NCBI RefSeq assembly: GCF_001432305.1 | Contig: NZ_KQ483358.1 | Location: forward strand, 2,202,112-2,252,216 | DNA: 50,105 bases | Origin: Curvibacter sp. PAE-UM | Lineage (GTDB): Bacteria; Pseudomonadota; Gammaproteobacteria; Burkholderiales; Burkholderiaceae_C | Direction: 5' to 3' | Part shown: positions 10,849-18,780 of the stretch, in pieces | Position numbering within the stretch: the first letter of the stretch is position 1 | How the letters are laid out: each line of letters opens with the position of its first letter | Notes under the pieces: generated by a model | The model's database searches: none | Seen by the model: the letters and a program-made list of their open reading frames with translations, nothing else | Told to the model about the DNA's origin: nothing | Made by a program: the position numbers and the translations under genes

Positions 10849-11528
10849 TGCGCGTGCTGCTGGTCGAAGACGAAGCCACGCTGGCCGCGCAATTGCGCCA
10901 GGTGCTGCTGGATGCCGGTTACGCCGTGGACCAGGCCGACAACGGCCGCGACGCCTGGGTCCAGGGCGGCGTGCAGGCCTACGACGCCGTGGTGCTCGAC
11001 CTGGGCCTGCCCGTGCTCGACGGCCTGAGCGTGCTCAAGCGCTGGCGCAGCGAAGGCATGAGCGCGCCGGTGCTCATCCTCACCGCGCGCGACCAGTGGC
11101 ACGAGAAGGTGGTCGGCATCGACGCCGGCGCCGACGACTACCTCACCAAACCCTTCCATACCGAAGAGCTGCTGGCCCGGGTGCGCGCCCTGATCCGCCG
11201 CGCCAGCGGCCTGTCCTCCGCGCTGCTGGCCTGCGGCCCACTGGCGCTGGACACGCGCAGCGGCCGGGTCACGCTGGACGGCCAGCCCGTGAACCTGACC
11301 GCGCAGGAGTTCAAGCTCCTGTCCTACCTCATGCACCACCCCAACGAGCTGGTCTCGCGCACGGTGCTCACCGAGCATCTCTACGCGCAGGACTTCGAGC
11401 GCGACTCCAACACCATCGAGGTCTTCGTCGCGCGCCTGCGCAAGAAGCTGCCCGCCGCCATGATCGAAACCGTGCGCGGCCTGGGCTACCGCCTCAACGT
11501 ACCGGCCAGCCCGGCCGCAGCCGCATGA
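10848..11528 (+). CDS. OmpR-family response regulator (QseB/PhoP-like)
   Basis: 226 residues. The receiver domain carries the acidic pair in LLVEDE, phospho-acceptor Asp51 (VLDLGLP) and Lys101 (LTKPF). A winged-helix DNA-binding domain follows (LTAQEFKLLSYLMHHPNELVS ... IEVFVARLRKKL ... VRGLGYRL). It sits between the PepSY gene and its histidine kinase with overlapping start/stop codons on both sides. Its likely target is the tandem CGTTCA site in the divergent promoter region. Earlier in-frame starts exist but would overrun the PepSY gene; the coupled ATG at 10848 is chosen. Confidence 0.95.
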   Translation: MRVLLVEDEATLAAQLRQVLLDAGYAVDQADNGRDAWVQGGVQAYDAVVLDLGLPVLDGLSVLKRWRSEGMSAPVLILTARDQWHEKVVGIDAGADDYLTKPFHTEELLARVRALIRRASGLSSALLACGPLALDTRSGRVTLDGQPVNLTAQEFKLLSYLMHHPNELVSRTVLTEHLYAQDFERDSNTIEVFVARLRKKLPAAMIETVRGLGYRLNVPASPAAAA

Positions 11529-12946
11529 AGGCCTGGGCACGCTCCCTGCGCTGGCGCCTGCTGGGCCTGACCCTGGTGGCGGTGGCCCTGGCACTGCTGG
11601 GCGCGGGCCTGCTGATCTCCAGCCTGTTTCGCACGCATGTCACCGCGCAGTTCGACACCCAGCTGCTGCGCCAGCTGGACCAGCTCACCGCCGCGCTGGA
11701 GCCCGACGCACAGCAACGCCCGCAACTCAAGATGCCCCTGAGCGACCCACGCTGGCACACACCTTACTCGGGCCTGTACTGGCAGATCGAGGCCCTGGAC
11801 CCGGCCGGCGCCGCACCGTCACCCGCCCGCCCGCTGCTGCGCTCGCGTTCCCTGTGGGACAGCGAACTGGCCTTGCCCCCCGATGATCTGGGCCGTGGCG
11901 AGCTGCATCATCACCAGATTCCGGGGCCCGACGGGCAGGGCCTGCTGGCGCTGGAGCGCCGCGTGCAATTCGTCACCGCAGACCAGGGCAGCGCCGCTCA
12001 GGCCACACCGGGCTGGCGCCTCACCGTGGCCGCCGACAGGGCCGAGCTGGAGAGCGCCGTGGCCAGCTTCTCGCGCCAGCTGGCGCTCTCGCTCTCGGTG
12101 CTGGGCATGGCCTTGCTGCTCGCGGCCTGGGCGCAGGTGAGCCTGGGCCTCTTGCCACTGCGCAAGCTGCAGGCGGCCGTGCTGTCCATCCGCCAGGGCC
12201 GCGAGCAACGTTTGAGCGGCGCCTTCCCCGCCGAGGTCGATCCCCTGGTGCAGGACTTCAACCACGTGCTCGACCAGAACGAACAGGTCGTCAAGCGCGC
12301 GCGCCAGATGGCAGGTAACCTGGCCCATGCCATCAAGACCCCGCTGGCCGTTTTGGGCAACCTGGCCACGGACCAGACTTCGGAGCGCAGCGCCTGGGCC
12401 AGCCAGCTGCAGGAGCAGGTGGCCAGCATCCGCCATCAGGTGGACTGGCACCTGGGCCGCGCCCGTGCGTCCGGCGCCGGCATAACCGGCTTGCGCACCG
12501 AGGTGGCGCCCGTGGTGGAAGGGCTGGTGCGTGTCATGCGCAAGGTCCACGCCCGGCGCGAAGACCGGCCAGAGTTGCTCATCACCGTGGCGCCGCTGCC
12601 GGCCGGCCTGCAATTCGCCGGCGAGTCGCAGGACCTGCAGGAAATGCTGGGCAACCTGCTGGACAACGCCTGCAAGTGGGCGCGTTGCCAGGTGCAGATC
12701 ACCGCCGGCCATGCCGACGGCCAGCTGCGCATCAGCATCGAAGACGATGGCCCCGGCCTCAGCGAAGCCGAGCGCAGCCGGGTCTTCGAGCGCGGCGTGC
12801 GCGCCGACGAGCGCACCCCCGGCACCGGCCTGGGCCTGGACATCGCGCGGGAACTGGCCGGTCTTTACCAAGGCGAGGTGCGGCTGGGTCTTGCCGGCCG
12901 GGGCGGGCTCAGGGCGGAGCTGACGCTGCCCGGTTACTGCGCCTGA
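11525..12946 (+). CDS. sensor histidine kinase (PhoQ/QseC-like)
   Basis: 473 residues. Two membrane helices (about 14-34 and 183-205) bound a periplasmic sensor of roughly 145 residues. A linker, the H-box NLAHAIKTPLAVL with His268, and an ATPase domain follow (N-box LLDNACKWAR, G1 EDDGPGL, G2 GTGLGLDIA). The H-box resembles the PhoQ type. It overlaps the response-regulator stop by four bases. The signal is unknown. Linkage to SHP cytochromes suggests a redox or small-gas input, which is inference. Confidence 0.93.
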   Translation: MKAWARSLRWRLLGLTLVAVALALLGAGLLISSLFRTHVTAQFDTQLLRQLDQLTAALEPDAQQRPQLKMPLSDPRWHTPYSGLYWQIEALDPAGAAPSPARPLLRSRSLWDSELALPPDDLGRGELHHHQIPGPDGQGLLALERRVQFVTADQGSAAQATPGWRLTVAADRAELESAVASFSRQLALSLSVLGMALLLAAWAQVSLGLLPLRKLQAAVLSIRQGREQRLSGAFPAEVDPLVQDFNHVLDQNEQVVKRARQMAGNLAHAIKTPLAVLGNLATDQTSERSAWASQLQEQVASIRHQVDWHLGRARASGAGITGLRTEVAPVVEGLVRVMRKVHARREDRPELLITVAPLPAGLQFAGESQDLQEMLGNLLDNACKWARCQVQITAGHADGQLRISIEDDGPGLSEAERSRVFERGVRADERTPGTGLGLDIARELAGLYQGEVRLGLAGRGGLRAELTLPGYCA

Positions 12947-13128
12947 GGGGCCCCATAACTGGGGCGACAAAGAGAAACGTGCTTCTGGCTTGCGCAGCAG
13001 GCAGCTTGGCTCTGTTAAAGCGCCATGGCTCATGCCCTGCCATCTTGCTGGGCGGCCCCACAAGGTGGCCGAAGCACTGTACATTGGGTCCACGGTTCGT
13101 GCTGCGCGGGCTGACACGAGAGTTGCCC

Positions 13129-13488
13129 ATGGATCCCCACTTCTCCGATGCCACAGCGTCGAGCCTCAGAATCGCGGGTGCTGCCGCGCTGCGGCTCGAT
13201 CTGCTGCAGGAGGCCGAGGAAGACCGCCTGGCAGTCAAGGGCCGGCCGCGGCTTTGGCCCCTGGTCGTGGCCATCCTGGCGCTGGTGGCCATGCTGCTGG
13301 TTTTTTACCAGGTCGTGCGCGGCTCCCTGCAGAAAAGCGAGTTGCGGCAGGAGGTGCAGGCCGAACACGCCGAAGCCCTCTGGCGCTGCAACAGCCTGCA
13401 AGGGCGGGAAGTGAGCGACAGTTGCCAGCTGCGGGTCAACGCCGAGGCGCGCGGGGTCGTCCTCGTGCGGTCCCCGGACTCGCCTTGA
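13129..13488 (+). CDS. hypothetical single-pass membrane protein
   Basis: 119 residues, family not recognised. A soluble N-terminal part of about 42 residues (SLRIAGAAALRLDLLQEAEEDRL) is followed by a hydrophobic helix (LWPLVVAILALVAMLLVFYQVV) and a tail with two Cys (WRCNSLQ, SDSCQL) that could form a disulfide outside the membrane. Base composition matches the chromosome. The start at 13129 is chosen because upstream extension reads into the histidine kinase gene in another frame. The 180 bases before it show no clear promoter. Confidence 0.6.
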   Translation: MDPHFSDATASSLRIAGAAALRLDLLQEAEEDRLAVKGRPRLWPLVVAILALVAMLLVFYQVVRGSLQKSELRQEVQAEHAEALWRCNSLQGREVSDSCQLRVNAEARGVVLVRSPDSP

Positions 13489-13675
13489 GAGGGCAGGGGT
13501 GGGGTTTTGATGCTTCGAAGCGTAACGCCCACATGGCAGCGCCGTGACAGGCGATAGGCAATTCGTCTCAGGACTTACATCTCGATGAGAAGTTTTGGGG
13601 CTTTGCACATACGCTTGTAAAACTCCCATGGGAAGCTATCTTTTTCGAGCGTGAACCCATCCATGAGAGCTTGCC

Positions 13676-13900
13676 ATGCACACCTTGCCCTACAAGATCG
13701 AAAGCTCCTCCCCCATCGTGGCATCGCTGCCCCGCACCAACGTGCGCGATGGTTCCTTGCTGGCCAGCCGGGAGCTGGCCGTGTCCCTGGCCGCCAAGAG
13801 CATCACGGACCCGCCGGGCGGTGTGGTGCGTGTCATCCACGTCCCGACGGGCGAGGTGCTGTTCAGCAAGGTTAGTGGGTGGGGTGACTTGGAGGAATGA
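13676..13900 (+). CDS. small hypothetical protein
   Basis: 74 residues, not recognised, no signal peptide or membrane helix. The stretch GGVVRVIHVPTGEVLFSK looks like two beta-strands with a turn, so this is probably a real small cytosolic protein. The TGA stop at 13898-13900 is followed in the same frame by 25 more sense codons ending at TAG 13978, whose translation (including KPFGAGDVIGIDGEPIVIHE) also looks like protein. The gene may be prematurely terminated or the tail may be a remnant. It lies at the start of the AT-richer patch. Confidence 0.5.
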   Translation: MHTLPYKIESSSPIVASLPRTNVRDGSLLASRELAVSLAAKSITDPPGGVVRVIHVPTGEVLFSKVSGWGDLEE

Positions 13901-14032
13901 AGAGTAAGCACTCTGAAGCCGTTTGGAGCCGGGGACGTGATTGGGATTGATGGGGAGCCAATCGTGATCCATGAGTAGATCTAGCTTTGCAGAGGCTTAC
14001 CGGTCGTTGCCGAAATGAAGGATTCTTGGACG

Positions 14033-16180
14033 CTACTTTGGGAGGATCCAGAACCCTAGATTTTTTCGCTTTATATGCTGCAGTCCTCTTTTTTCTGGAG
14101 GTATTCCCTTGAGTAACTGTCGGATGTCGGATAGCACGCTAAGGGAATCTGCGAAGCTTGAATGACCGCCAGGTCGATAATTAACAGATGAGACGTCGAT
14201 AGTCTCAACTCCAGCGACCAAACGTAGTCCTTGTCCAGAATCGCCAGCACGCTCGCCAGAATTGGCTTTTTTGGACATCCGTAGTGCTGCATCGTTAGAC
14301 GATACATAGTTGGTAATTCTGTGGTGGCTTGCTACGGCGGGCATCACCAACGCCTCGAAATCAGCCGCGCGAATGTCAGGCGCGGCCAAAATAATCTGAT
14401 TAAACAGCGGAACGAGGGATGCGTCCTTGCCTGAATCTGCGAGCAGGTTCGGGGCGCGCAGTTGATCTAACGCTATCCCAAGCACCTGTGCTCCTTTGCT
14501 ATGGGCAATGATGTGAATCTTTCCCACTCCGGTGTTATCGGTCAGTTCTTTTAAGAAAATTGCGAGTTGTTTGCCTGCAGACCACAATCTGTCAGTAGCA
14601 CCGATGTAATTGAAGCCAGCAGGATCAGAGGGCCAACTGAATAGGACCGGCACTACGACATAGGATTCGTCAGACAAGTCGTAGGTGAACTGTGCTGTTC
14701 TAAATGCTGCATCCTTGAAGCTGTTGGCGAACCCGTGAACATAAACGATGGCTTGTTTGCTATCGGTTCGGTCAAGAGAATTTCTGAGGGTTTTTTGAAA
14801 TTGTTCAGGATTGAATTCCTCAACGGCTCCGGCAAATGCGAAGTCTGTTTTGGGGTTCGCGGCTTTGACCGGTGTCATCCCAAGAAAACTTGCTGCGCTG
14901 CTGCTGGTGATTTTCTCGAGTGTTGCCATGAAGAACCCAGGCTCTGAGATTTCTCCCTTTCTACGATCAGGGGGGATGCTCACAAAAACACGACCTCGAG
15001 TGAGTAGGTCTACTTCTGTTGATTCATCTGACGTGAAGTACCGGTATGGATCGTTGTCGCCGGATTTCTTCCGAGTAGTTGCAAACAGCACAGCAACGAC
15101 CCCTTTTGGGGGCGCCAACTCTTCAGGTGTGGCGGCGCTCTTTATTCGTGTGCCGACGATCTCTAGTTCTACGCGTCGATTTTTGAACCGATCTTTATCC
15201 GCCGGGCCGCTAGTGATGGGTTGTGTCGCGCCTTTGCCATCAACAAATACTAAATTGCTCTGAACTCCTCGGAATATCAGGTAACGTTTGACTGCTTCGG
15301 CTCTGTCTACCGACAAACGCATTCTTTGTGCACTGCCTGAAACTTCGTTGGCATCAACGTGGCCCGTAGCGATGATGGCCTCCAGCTTCAAGTCGGCCAT
15401 CTTCTGAGTTAACAAGTCGAGCTGAGCTATGCCTTCAGGTCGTAAGTTCTTACTGTTCGCGGCGAAGAACATGTCCGCTGCGAAGGTGAATTTCATCGCC
15501 ACTGGAGCTGGAGCTGGAGCTGGAGCTGGAGCTGGAGCTGGAGCTGGAGCTGGAGCTGGAGCTGGAGCTGGAGCTGGAGCTGGAGCTGGAGCTGGAGCTG
15601 GAGCTGGAGCTGGAGCTGGAGCTGGAGCTGGAGCTGGAGCTGGAGCTGGAGCTGGAGCTGGAGCTGGAGCTGGAGCTGGAGCTGGAGCTGGAGCTGGAGC
15701 TGGAGCTGGAGCTGGAGCTGGAGCTGGAGCTGGAGCTGGAGCTGGAGCTGGAGCTGGAGCTGGAGCTGGAGCTGGAGCTGGAGCTGGAGCTGGAGCTGGA
15801 GCTGGAGCTGGAGCTGGAGCTGGAGCTGGAGCTGGAGCTGGAGCTGGAGCTGGAGCTGGAGCTGGAGCTGGAGCTGGAGCTGGAGCTGGAGCTGGAGCTG
15901 GAGCTGGAGCTGGAGCTGGAGCTGGAGCTGGAGCTGGAGCTGGAGCTGGAGCTGGAGCTGGAGCTGGAGCTGGAGCTGGAGCTGGAGCTGGAGCTGGAGC
16001 TGGAGCTGGAGCTGGAGCTGGAGCTGGAGCTGGAGCTGGAGCTGGAGCTGGAGCTGGAGCTGGAGCTGGAGCTGGAGCTGGAGCTGGAGCTGGAGCGCTT
16101 CCAGATAAAGAACTACAACCGCCTAGAGCAAGGCAGATTCCTGTGATGACTAATTTGCGAAGCAAAAAGTGTGACATCAT
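14033..16180 (-). CDS. OmpA-domain lipoprotein with long Ala-Pro rod and C-terminal alpha/beta hydrolase
   Basis: 715 residues from ATG 16180, preceded by GGAAGG; a longer frame to 16273 has no signal. Order: lipoprotein signal with lipobox LGGC (Cys22, Ser at +2); about 99 uninterrupted Ala-Pro dipeptides (roughly 29-226); an OmpA-type peptidoglycan-binding domain (to about 345, ending DRFKNRRVELEIVG); then a DUF900-like alpha/beta hydrolase with YVHGFANSF, nucleophile elbow AHSKG (Ser561), candidate Asp602 (AAPDI) and His673 (GGHSSF). It should be anchored in the outer membrane, with the proline rod spacing the cell-wall domain and hydrolase. The gene is clearly AT-richer than its neighbours, suggesting acquisition. 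Substrate unknown. An inverted repeat CCGCAT-TCC-ATGCGG (16282-16296) lies upstream. Confidence 0.85.
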   Translation of the reverse strand: MMSHFLLRKLVITGICLALGGCSSLSGSAPAPAPAPAPAPAPAPAPAPAPAPAPAPAPAPAPAPAPAPAPAPAPAPAPAPAPAPAPAPAPAPAPAPAPAPAPAPAPAPAPAPAPAPAPAPAPAPAPAPAPAPAPAPAPAPAPAPAPAPAPAPAPAPAPAPAPAPAPAPAPAPAPAPAPAPAPAPAPAPAPAPAPAPAPAPAPAPAPAPAPAPAPAPAPAPAPAPAPVAMKFTFAADMFFAANSKNLRPEGIAQLDLLTQKMADLKLEAIIATGHVDANEVSGSAQRMRLSVDRAEAVKRYLIFRGVQSNLVFVDGKGATQPITSGPADKDRFKNRRVELEIVGTRIKSAATPEELAPPKGVVAVLFATTRKKSGDNDPYRYFTSDESTEVDLLTRGRVFVSIPPDRRKGEISEPGFFMATLEKITSSSAASFLGMTPVKAANPKTDFAFAGAVEEFNPEQFQKTLRNSLDRTDSKQAIVYVHGFANSFKDAAFRTAQFTYDLSDESYVVVPVLFSWPSDPAGFNYIGATDRLWSAGKQLAIFLKELTDNTGVGKIHIIAHSKGAQVLGIALDQLRAPNLLADSGKDASLVPLFNQIILAAPDIRAADFEALVMPAVASHHRITNYVSSNDAALRMSKKANSGERAGDSGQGLRLVAGVETIDVSSVNYRPGGHSSFADSLSVLSDIRQLLKGIPPEKRGLQHIKRKNLGFWILPK
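15503..16096. repeat. perfect hexanucleotide tandem repeat, 99 copies
   Basis: 594 bases of TGGAGC on the plus strand (GCTCCA on the coding strand) with no interruption. It encodes (Ala-Pro)99 using only GCT and CCA. The unit is a multiple of three, so slippage changes rod length without breaking the frame. Confidence 0.97.
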
Positions 16181-16449
16181 TTTGCGAGCCTTCCCTGCAA
16201 TTTGAACGAGTCGCCCGTATGCTTTATGTTCTGTCCGTGGTGAGTTCGAATTTCGTGCGCGAAACGAAATCAATGTGCATACCGCATTCCATGCGGCATG
16301 TGATGTGACATCTTCTGATAGATGAATTCTTCTGTCAAATTTGTGAATGAGGTTTTGCGAGCTATCGCCGTTAAATCATCAAATTTTGAATAGTGAAGTC
16401 CCGTGCAGCGCGGCTGTAAGACATTGATATTGAGCAGAGACCAAAAAAC

Positions 16450-17382
16450 ATGAGCACCCTGATCTACACCCACGAAGCCTGCTTCAACCACAAGCCCGGT
16501 CCGCACCATCCCGAATCCCCCGAGCGCCTGGAAGCCGTGCTGGCCGCGCTGAAGACCCCGGCCTTTGCCGATGCTGTCTGGCGCGATGCGCCCCTGGGCA
16601 CCTTCGAGCAGGTGCTGCACGTGCACACACCCGACTACGTGGAGACCGTGAAGGAGATGGCGCCCGAGCAGGGCTACCGCGCCCTGGACGCGGGCGACAC
16701 CATCATGTCGCCCGGCACGCTGGAGGCGGTGATGCGTTGCGTGGGCGCGGCCTGCGCGGGCGTGGACGACGTGGTGAAGAAAGAGGCGAAAAACGTCTTC
16801 TGCGCCACGCGCCCCTGCGGCCACCATGCCGAGGCCGGTGAGGCCATGGGTTTCTGTGTGTTCAACCAGGCGGCCATTGCGGCCCTGCACGCGCGCGCGC
16901 AGCATGGCCTGCAGCGCGTGGCGGTGGTGGACTTCGACGTGCACCACGGCAACGGCACGCAGAACAGCTTCTACGACGACCCGGACCTGTTCTACGGCTC
17001 CTGCCACCAGGGGCAGTTCTACCCGGGCACGGGTGCGAAGCATGAGACGGGCGTGGCCCACAACATCGTCAACGTGCCTTTCCCGCGCGGCACGGGCTCG
17101 GCCGCCTTTCGCGCGGCCATGACGGACGTGCTGCTGCCCGCACTGCGCGAGTTCGCGCCCGAGCTGCTCATCATCTCGGCTGGTTTCGACGCCCACCACC
17201 TGGACCCGCTGGGCGGCCTGAAGTTCACCGACGAGGACTACCACTGGATCACGCGCGAGCTGATGAAGGTGGCCGACGAGACGGCCCAGGGGCGTGTGGT
17301 CTCGGTGCTCGAAGGCGGCTACAGCCTCGAAGGCCTGGCCAGCGGCACGGCCGCGCACGTGCAGGCGCTGATGGGGCGTTAG
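16450..17382 (+). CDS. histone deacetylase-like (class II / AcuC-like) deacetylase
   Basis: 310 residues spanning the whole arginase-like HDAC fold. Zinc ligands are Asp163 and His165 in DFDVHHGNGT and Asp247 in GFDAH; the active-site His pair is His125-His126. The loop before it reads RPCGHHAE where RPPGHHA is usual. Bacterial members deacetylate polyamines, acetoin-related or protein substrates; the substrate here cannot be read from sequence. Standalone gene on the plus strand directly after the AT-rich patch. Codon use returns to the chromosomal norm. No strong Shine-Dalgarno is seen before the ATG. Confidence 0.92.
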   Translation: MSTLIYTHEACFNHKPGPHHPESPERLEAVLAALKTPAFADAVWRDAPLGTFEQVLHVHTPDYVETVKEMAPEQGYRALDAGDTIMSPGTLEAVMRCVGAACAGVDDVVKKEAKNVFCATRPCGHHAEAGEAMGFCVFNQAAIAALHARAQHGLQRVAVVDFDVHHGNGTQNSFYDDPDLFYGSCHQGQFYPGTGAKHETGVAHNIVNVPFPRGTGSAAFRAAMTDVLLPALREFAPELLIISAGFDAHHLDPLGGLKFTDEDYHWITRELMKVADETAQGRVVSVLEGGYSLEGLASGTAAHVQALMGR

Positions 17383-17419
17383 GCGCGGGGGCTGCCGGCA
17401 CGCGCCGGCACGAAGAGCA

Positions 17420-17713
17420 TCAGACGCAGCCCGTGGGCTTGGGCAGGCCGCCGTACTTGGTGATCGGTTTCATCGGCCCGGTCATCCAGCGTTTGAAGAT
17501 GTCGCTCTGATCTTCGCCCAAGTACTTGGCGAACTTGCGGATCGGGGGCACGCTGCCGAATTCATCGTAATACTCGCGGGCCTTCAGGATCTGGGTCCAT
17601 TTGGTGTCGTCGAGTTCATAACCGTCGACTTCGGCCATGGCCACGCCAATGTCCTGGGTCCAGGCGTTCATGTCGGTCAGATAACCATCGCCATCGCGCT
17701 CGGGAATATCCAT
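17420..17713 (-). CDS. tusE: TusE/DsrC-family sulfur carrier protein
   Basis: 97 residues ending in the family signature GLPKPTGCV with the conserved penultimate Cys96. The second Cys found in dissimilatory DsrC, about ten residues earlier, is absent (Lys/Thr there). This points to the TusE-type sulfur relay for tRNA 2-thiouridine or a regulatory DsrC-like protein rather than DsrC of sulfite reduction. No tusBCD or dsr genes are in the window. AGGAGCC lies just before the ATG. Confidence 0.9.
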   Translation of the reverse strand: MDIPERDGDGYLTDMNAWTQDIGVAMAEVDGYELDDTKWTQILKAREYYDEFGSVPPIRKFAKYLGEDQSDIFKRWMTGPMKPITKYGGLPKPTGCV

Positions 17714-17751
17714 CTCATGGCTCCTTTCTGGAATTGTGTTGAAGTAGGGTT

Positions 17752-17776
17752 ACGCAGGCAGCAGCGCTGCCTGCGT
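17752..17776. repeat. perfect inverted repeat (stem-loop)
   Basis: ACGCAGGCAG and CTGCCTGCGT, a 10-bp perfect stem with a 5-base loop, located upstream of tusE and at the far end of the GST gene. No U-run follows on either strand, so it is not a standard terminator. It may be a minus-strand transcript end or an extragenic palindrome. Confidence 0.5.
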
Positions 17777-17900
17777 GACGGCATGGAGGCGGGGTTCACT
17801 TTAATGGGGATTGCGCCCCTGACCCCAAAAAAGCGCAATGTCCCTGGTCGCAGCAGCGTTGTTGCTGCCGGCGCCGACCGCAGCGGACCGGCCCATCAGC

Positions 17901-18605
17901 TCAGTCGCGCTTGGGGATGTTCAGGCCGCGCTGAACGGCCGGCCGTGCCACGAAGGCCGCCAGCACGCGCGTGACTTCGGGGAAGTCCTTGGCGCCCACC
18001 AGATCGCCGGCTTCGTAGAAACCGAGCAGGTTGCGCACCCAGGGGAAGGTGGCGATGTCGGCAATGCTGTACTGCCGGCCCATGATCCAGTCGCGGCCCT
18101 TGAGGTGCTGGTTCAGCACATTGAGCAGGCGGCGCGACTCGGCCACGTAACGGTCGCGTGGGCGCTTGTCTTCATAGTCCTTGCCGGCGAACTTGTGGAA
18201 GAAACCGAGCTGGCCGAACATGGGGCCGATGCCGCCCATCTGGAACATCAGCCACTGCAGCGTCTCGTACTTGCCCGCGTCGTCGGCCGGCATCAACTGG
18301 CCGGTCTTGGCCGCCAGGTAGACCAGGATGGCACCGGACTCGAACAGGGCCAGCGGTTTACCGCCCGGGCCGTTGGGGTCGATGATGGCCGGGATCTTGT
18401 TGTTGGGGTTCAGGCTCATGAACTCGGGCGAGAGCTGGTCGTTCGAGCCGAAGTTCACCAGATGCACCTCGTAGGGCAGGCCGGTTTCTTCCAGCATGAT
18501 GGACACCTTCACGCCGTTGGGCGTGGGCAGCGAGTAGAGCTGCAGGCGCTCAGGGTGCTGGGCGGGCCACTTGCGGGTGATGGGGAAGTCGGCGAGTCGG
18601 TTCAT
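17901..18605 (-). CDS. yghU: glutathione S-transferase, YghU/Ure2p-like
   Basis: 234 residues from ATG 18605. The N-terminal thioredoxin-like domain carries SLPTPNGVKVSIMLEE, the Thr-Pro-Asn motif of nu-class YghU/YfcG enzymes, which bind glutathione without a classical Tyr/Ser. The C-terminal helical domain contains YSIADIATFPWV. These enzymes have disulfide-bond reductase and organic hydroperoxide peroxidase activity. Upstream in-frame extension gives no family sequence, so 18605 is the start. Single gene, divergent from the metalloprotease. Confidence 0.92.
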   Translation of the reverse strand: MNRLADFPITRKWPAQHPERLQLYSLPTPNGVKVSIMLEETGLPYEVHLVNFGSNDQLSPEFMSLNPNNKIPAIIDPNGPGGKPLALFESGAILVYLAAKTGQLMPADDAGKYETLQWLMFQMGGIGPMFGQLGFFHKFAGKDYEDKRPRDRYVAESRRLLNVLNQHLKGRDWIMGRQYSIADIATFPWVRNLLGFYEAGDLVGAKDFPEVTRVLAAFVARPAVQRGLNIPKRD

Positions 18606-18780
18606 GGGCTGCAGCGGTGAGTGGAATGTGCCGCTGACTTTAGCCCAGATGCGCCGTCCGTGCAGGGGGCGGCCCTGGCCTGATGGCGGCTCGCCCGCGC
18701 ATATTGACAGGTGGCGGGCACGTTCACATACTGCGGGCAGCCCCTGGCCGCGAGCCCGGGGAACCCCAAGGAGGAACGAC

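Noticed and set aside
15503..16096. CRISPR-like array
   Set aside because: Contiguous 6-base units with no spacers; it is a coding microsatellite.
15429..16205. Plus-strand Gly-Ala repeat protein
   Set aside because: Antisense reading of the TGGAGC repeat; the minus strand has signal peptide, OmpA and hydrolase domains in frame.
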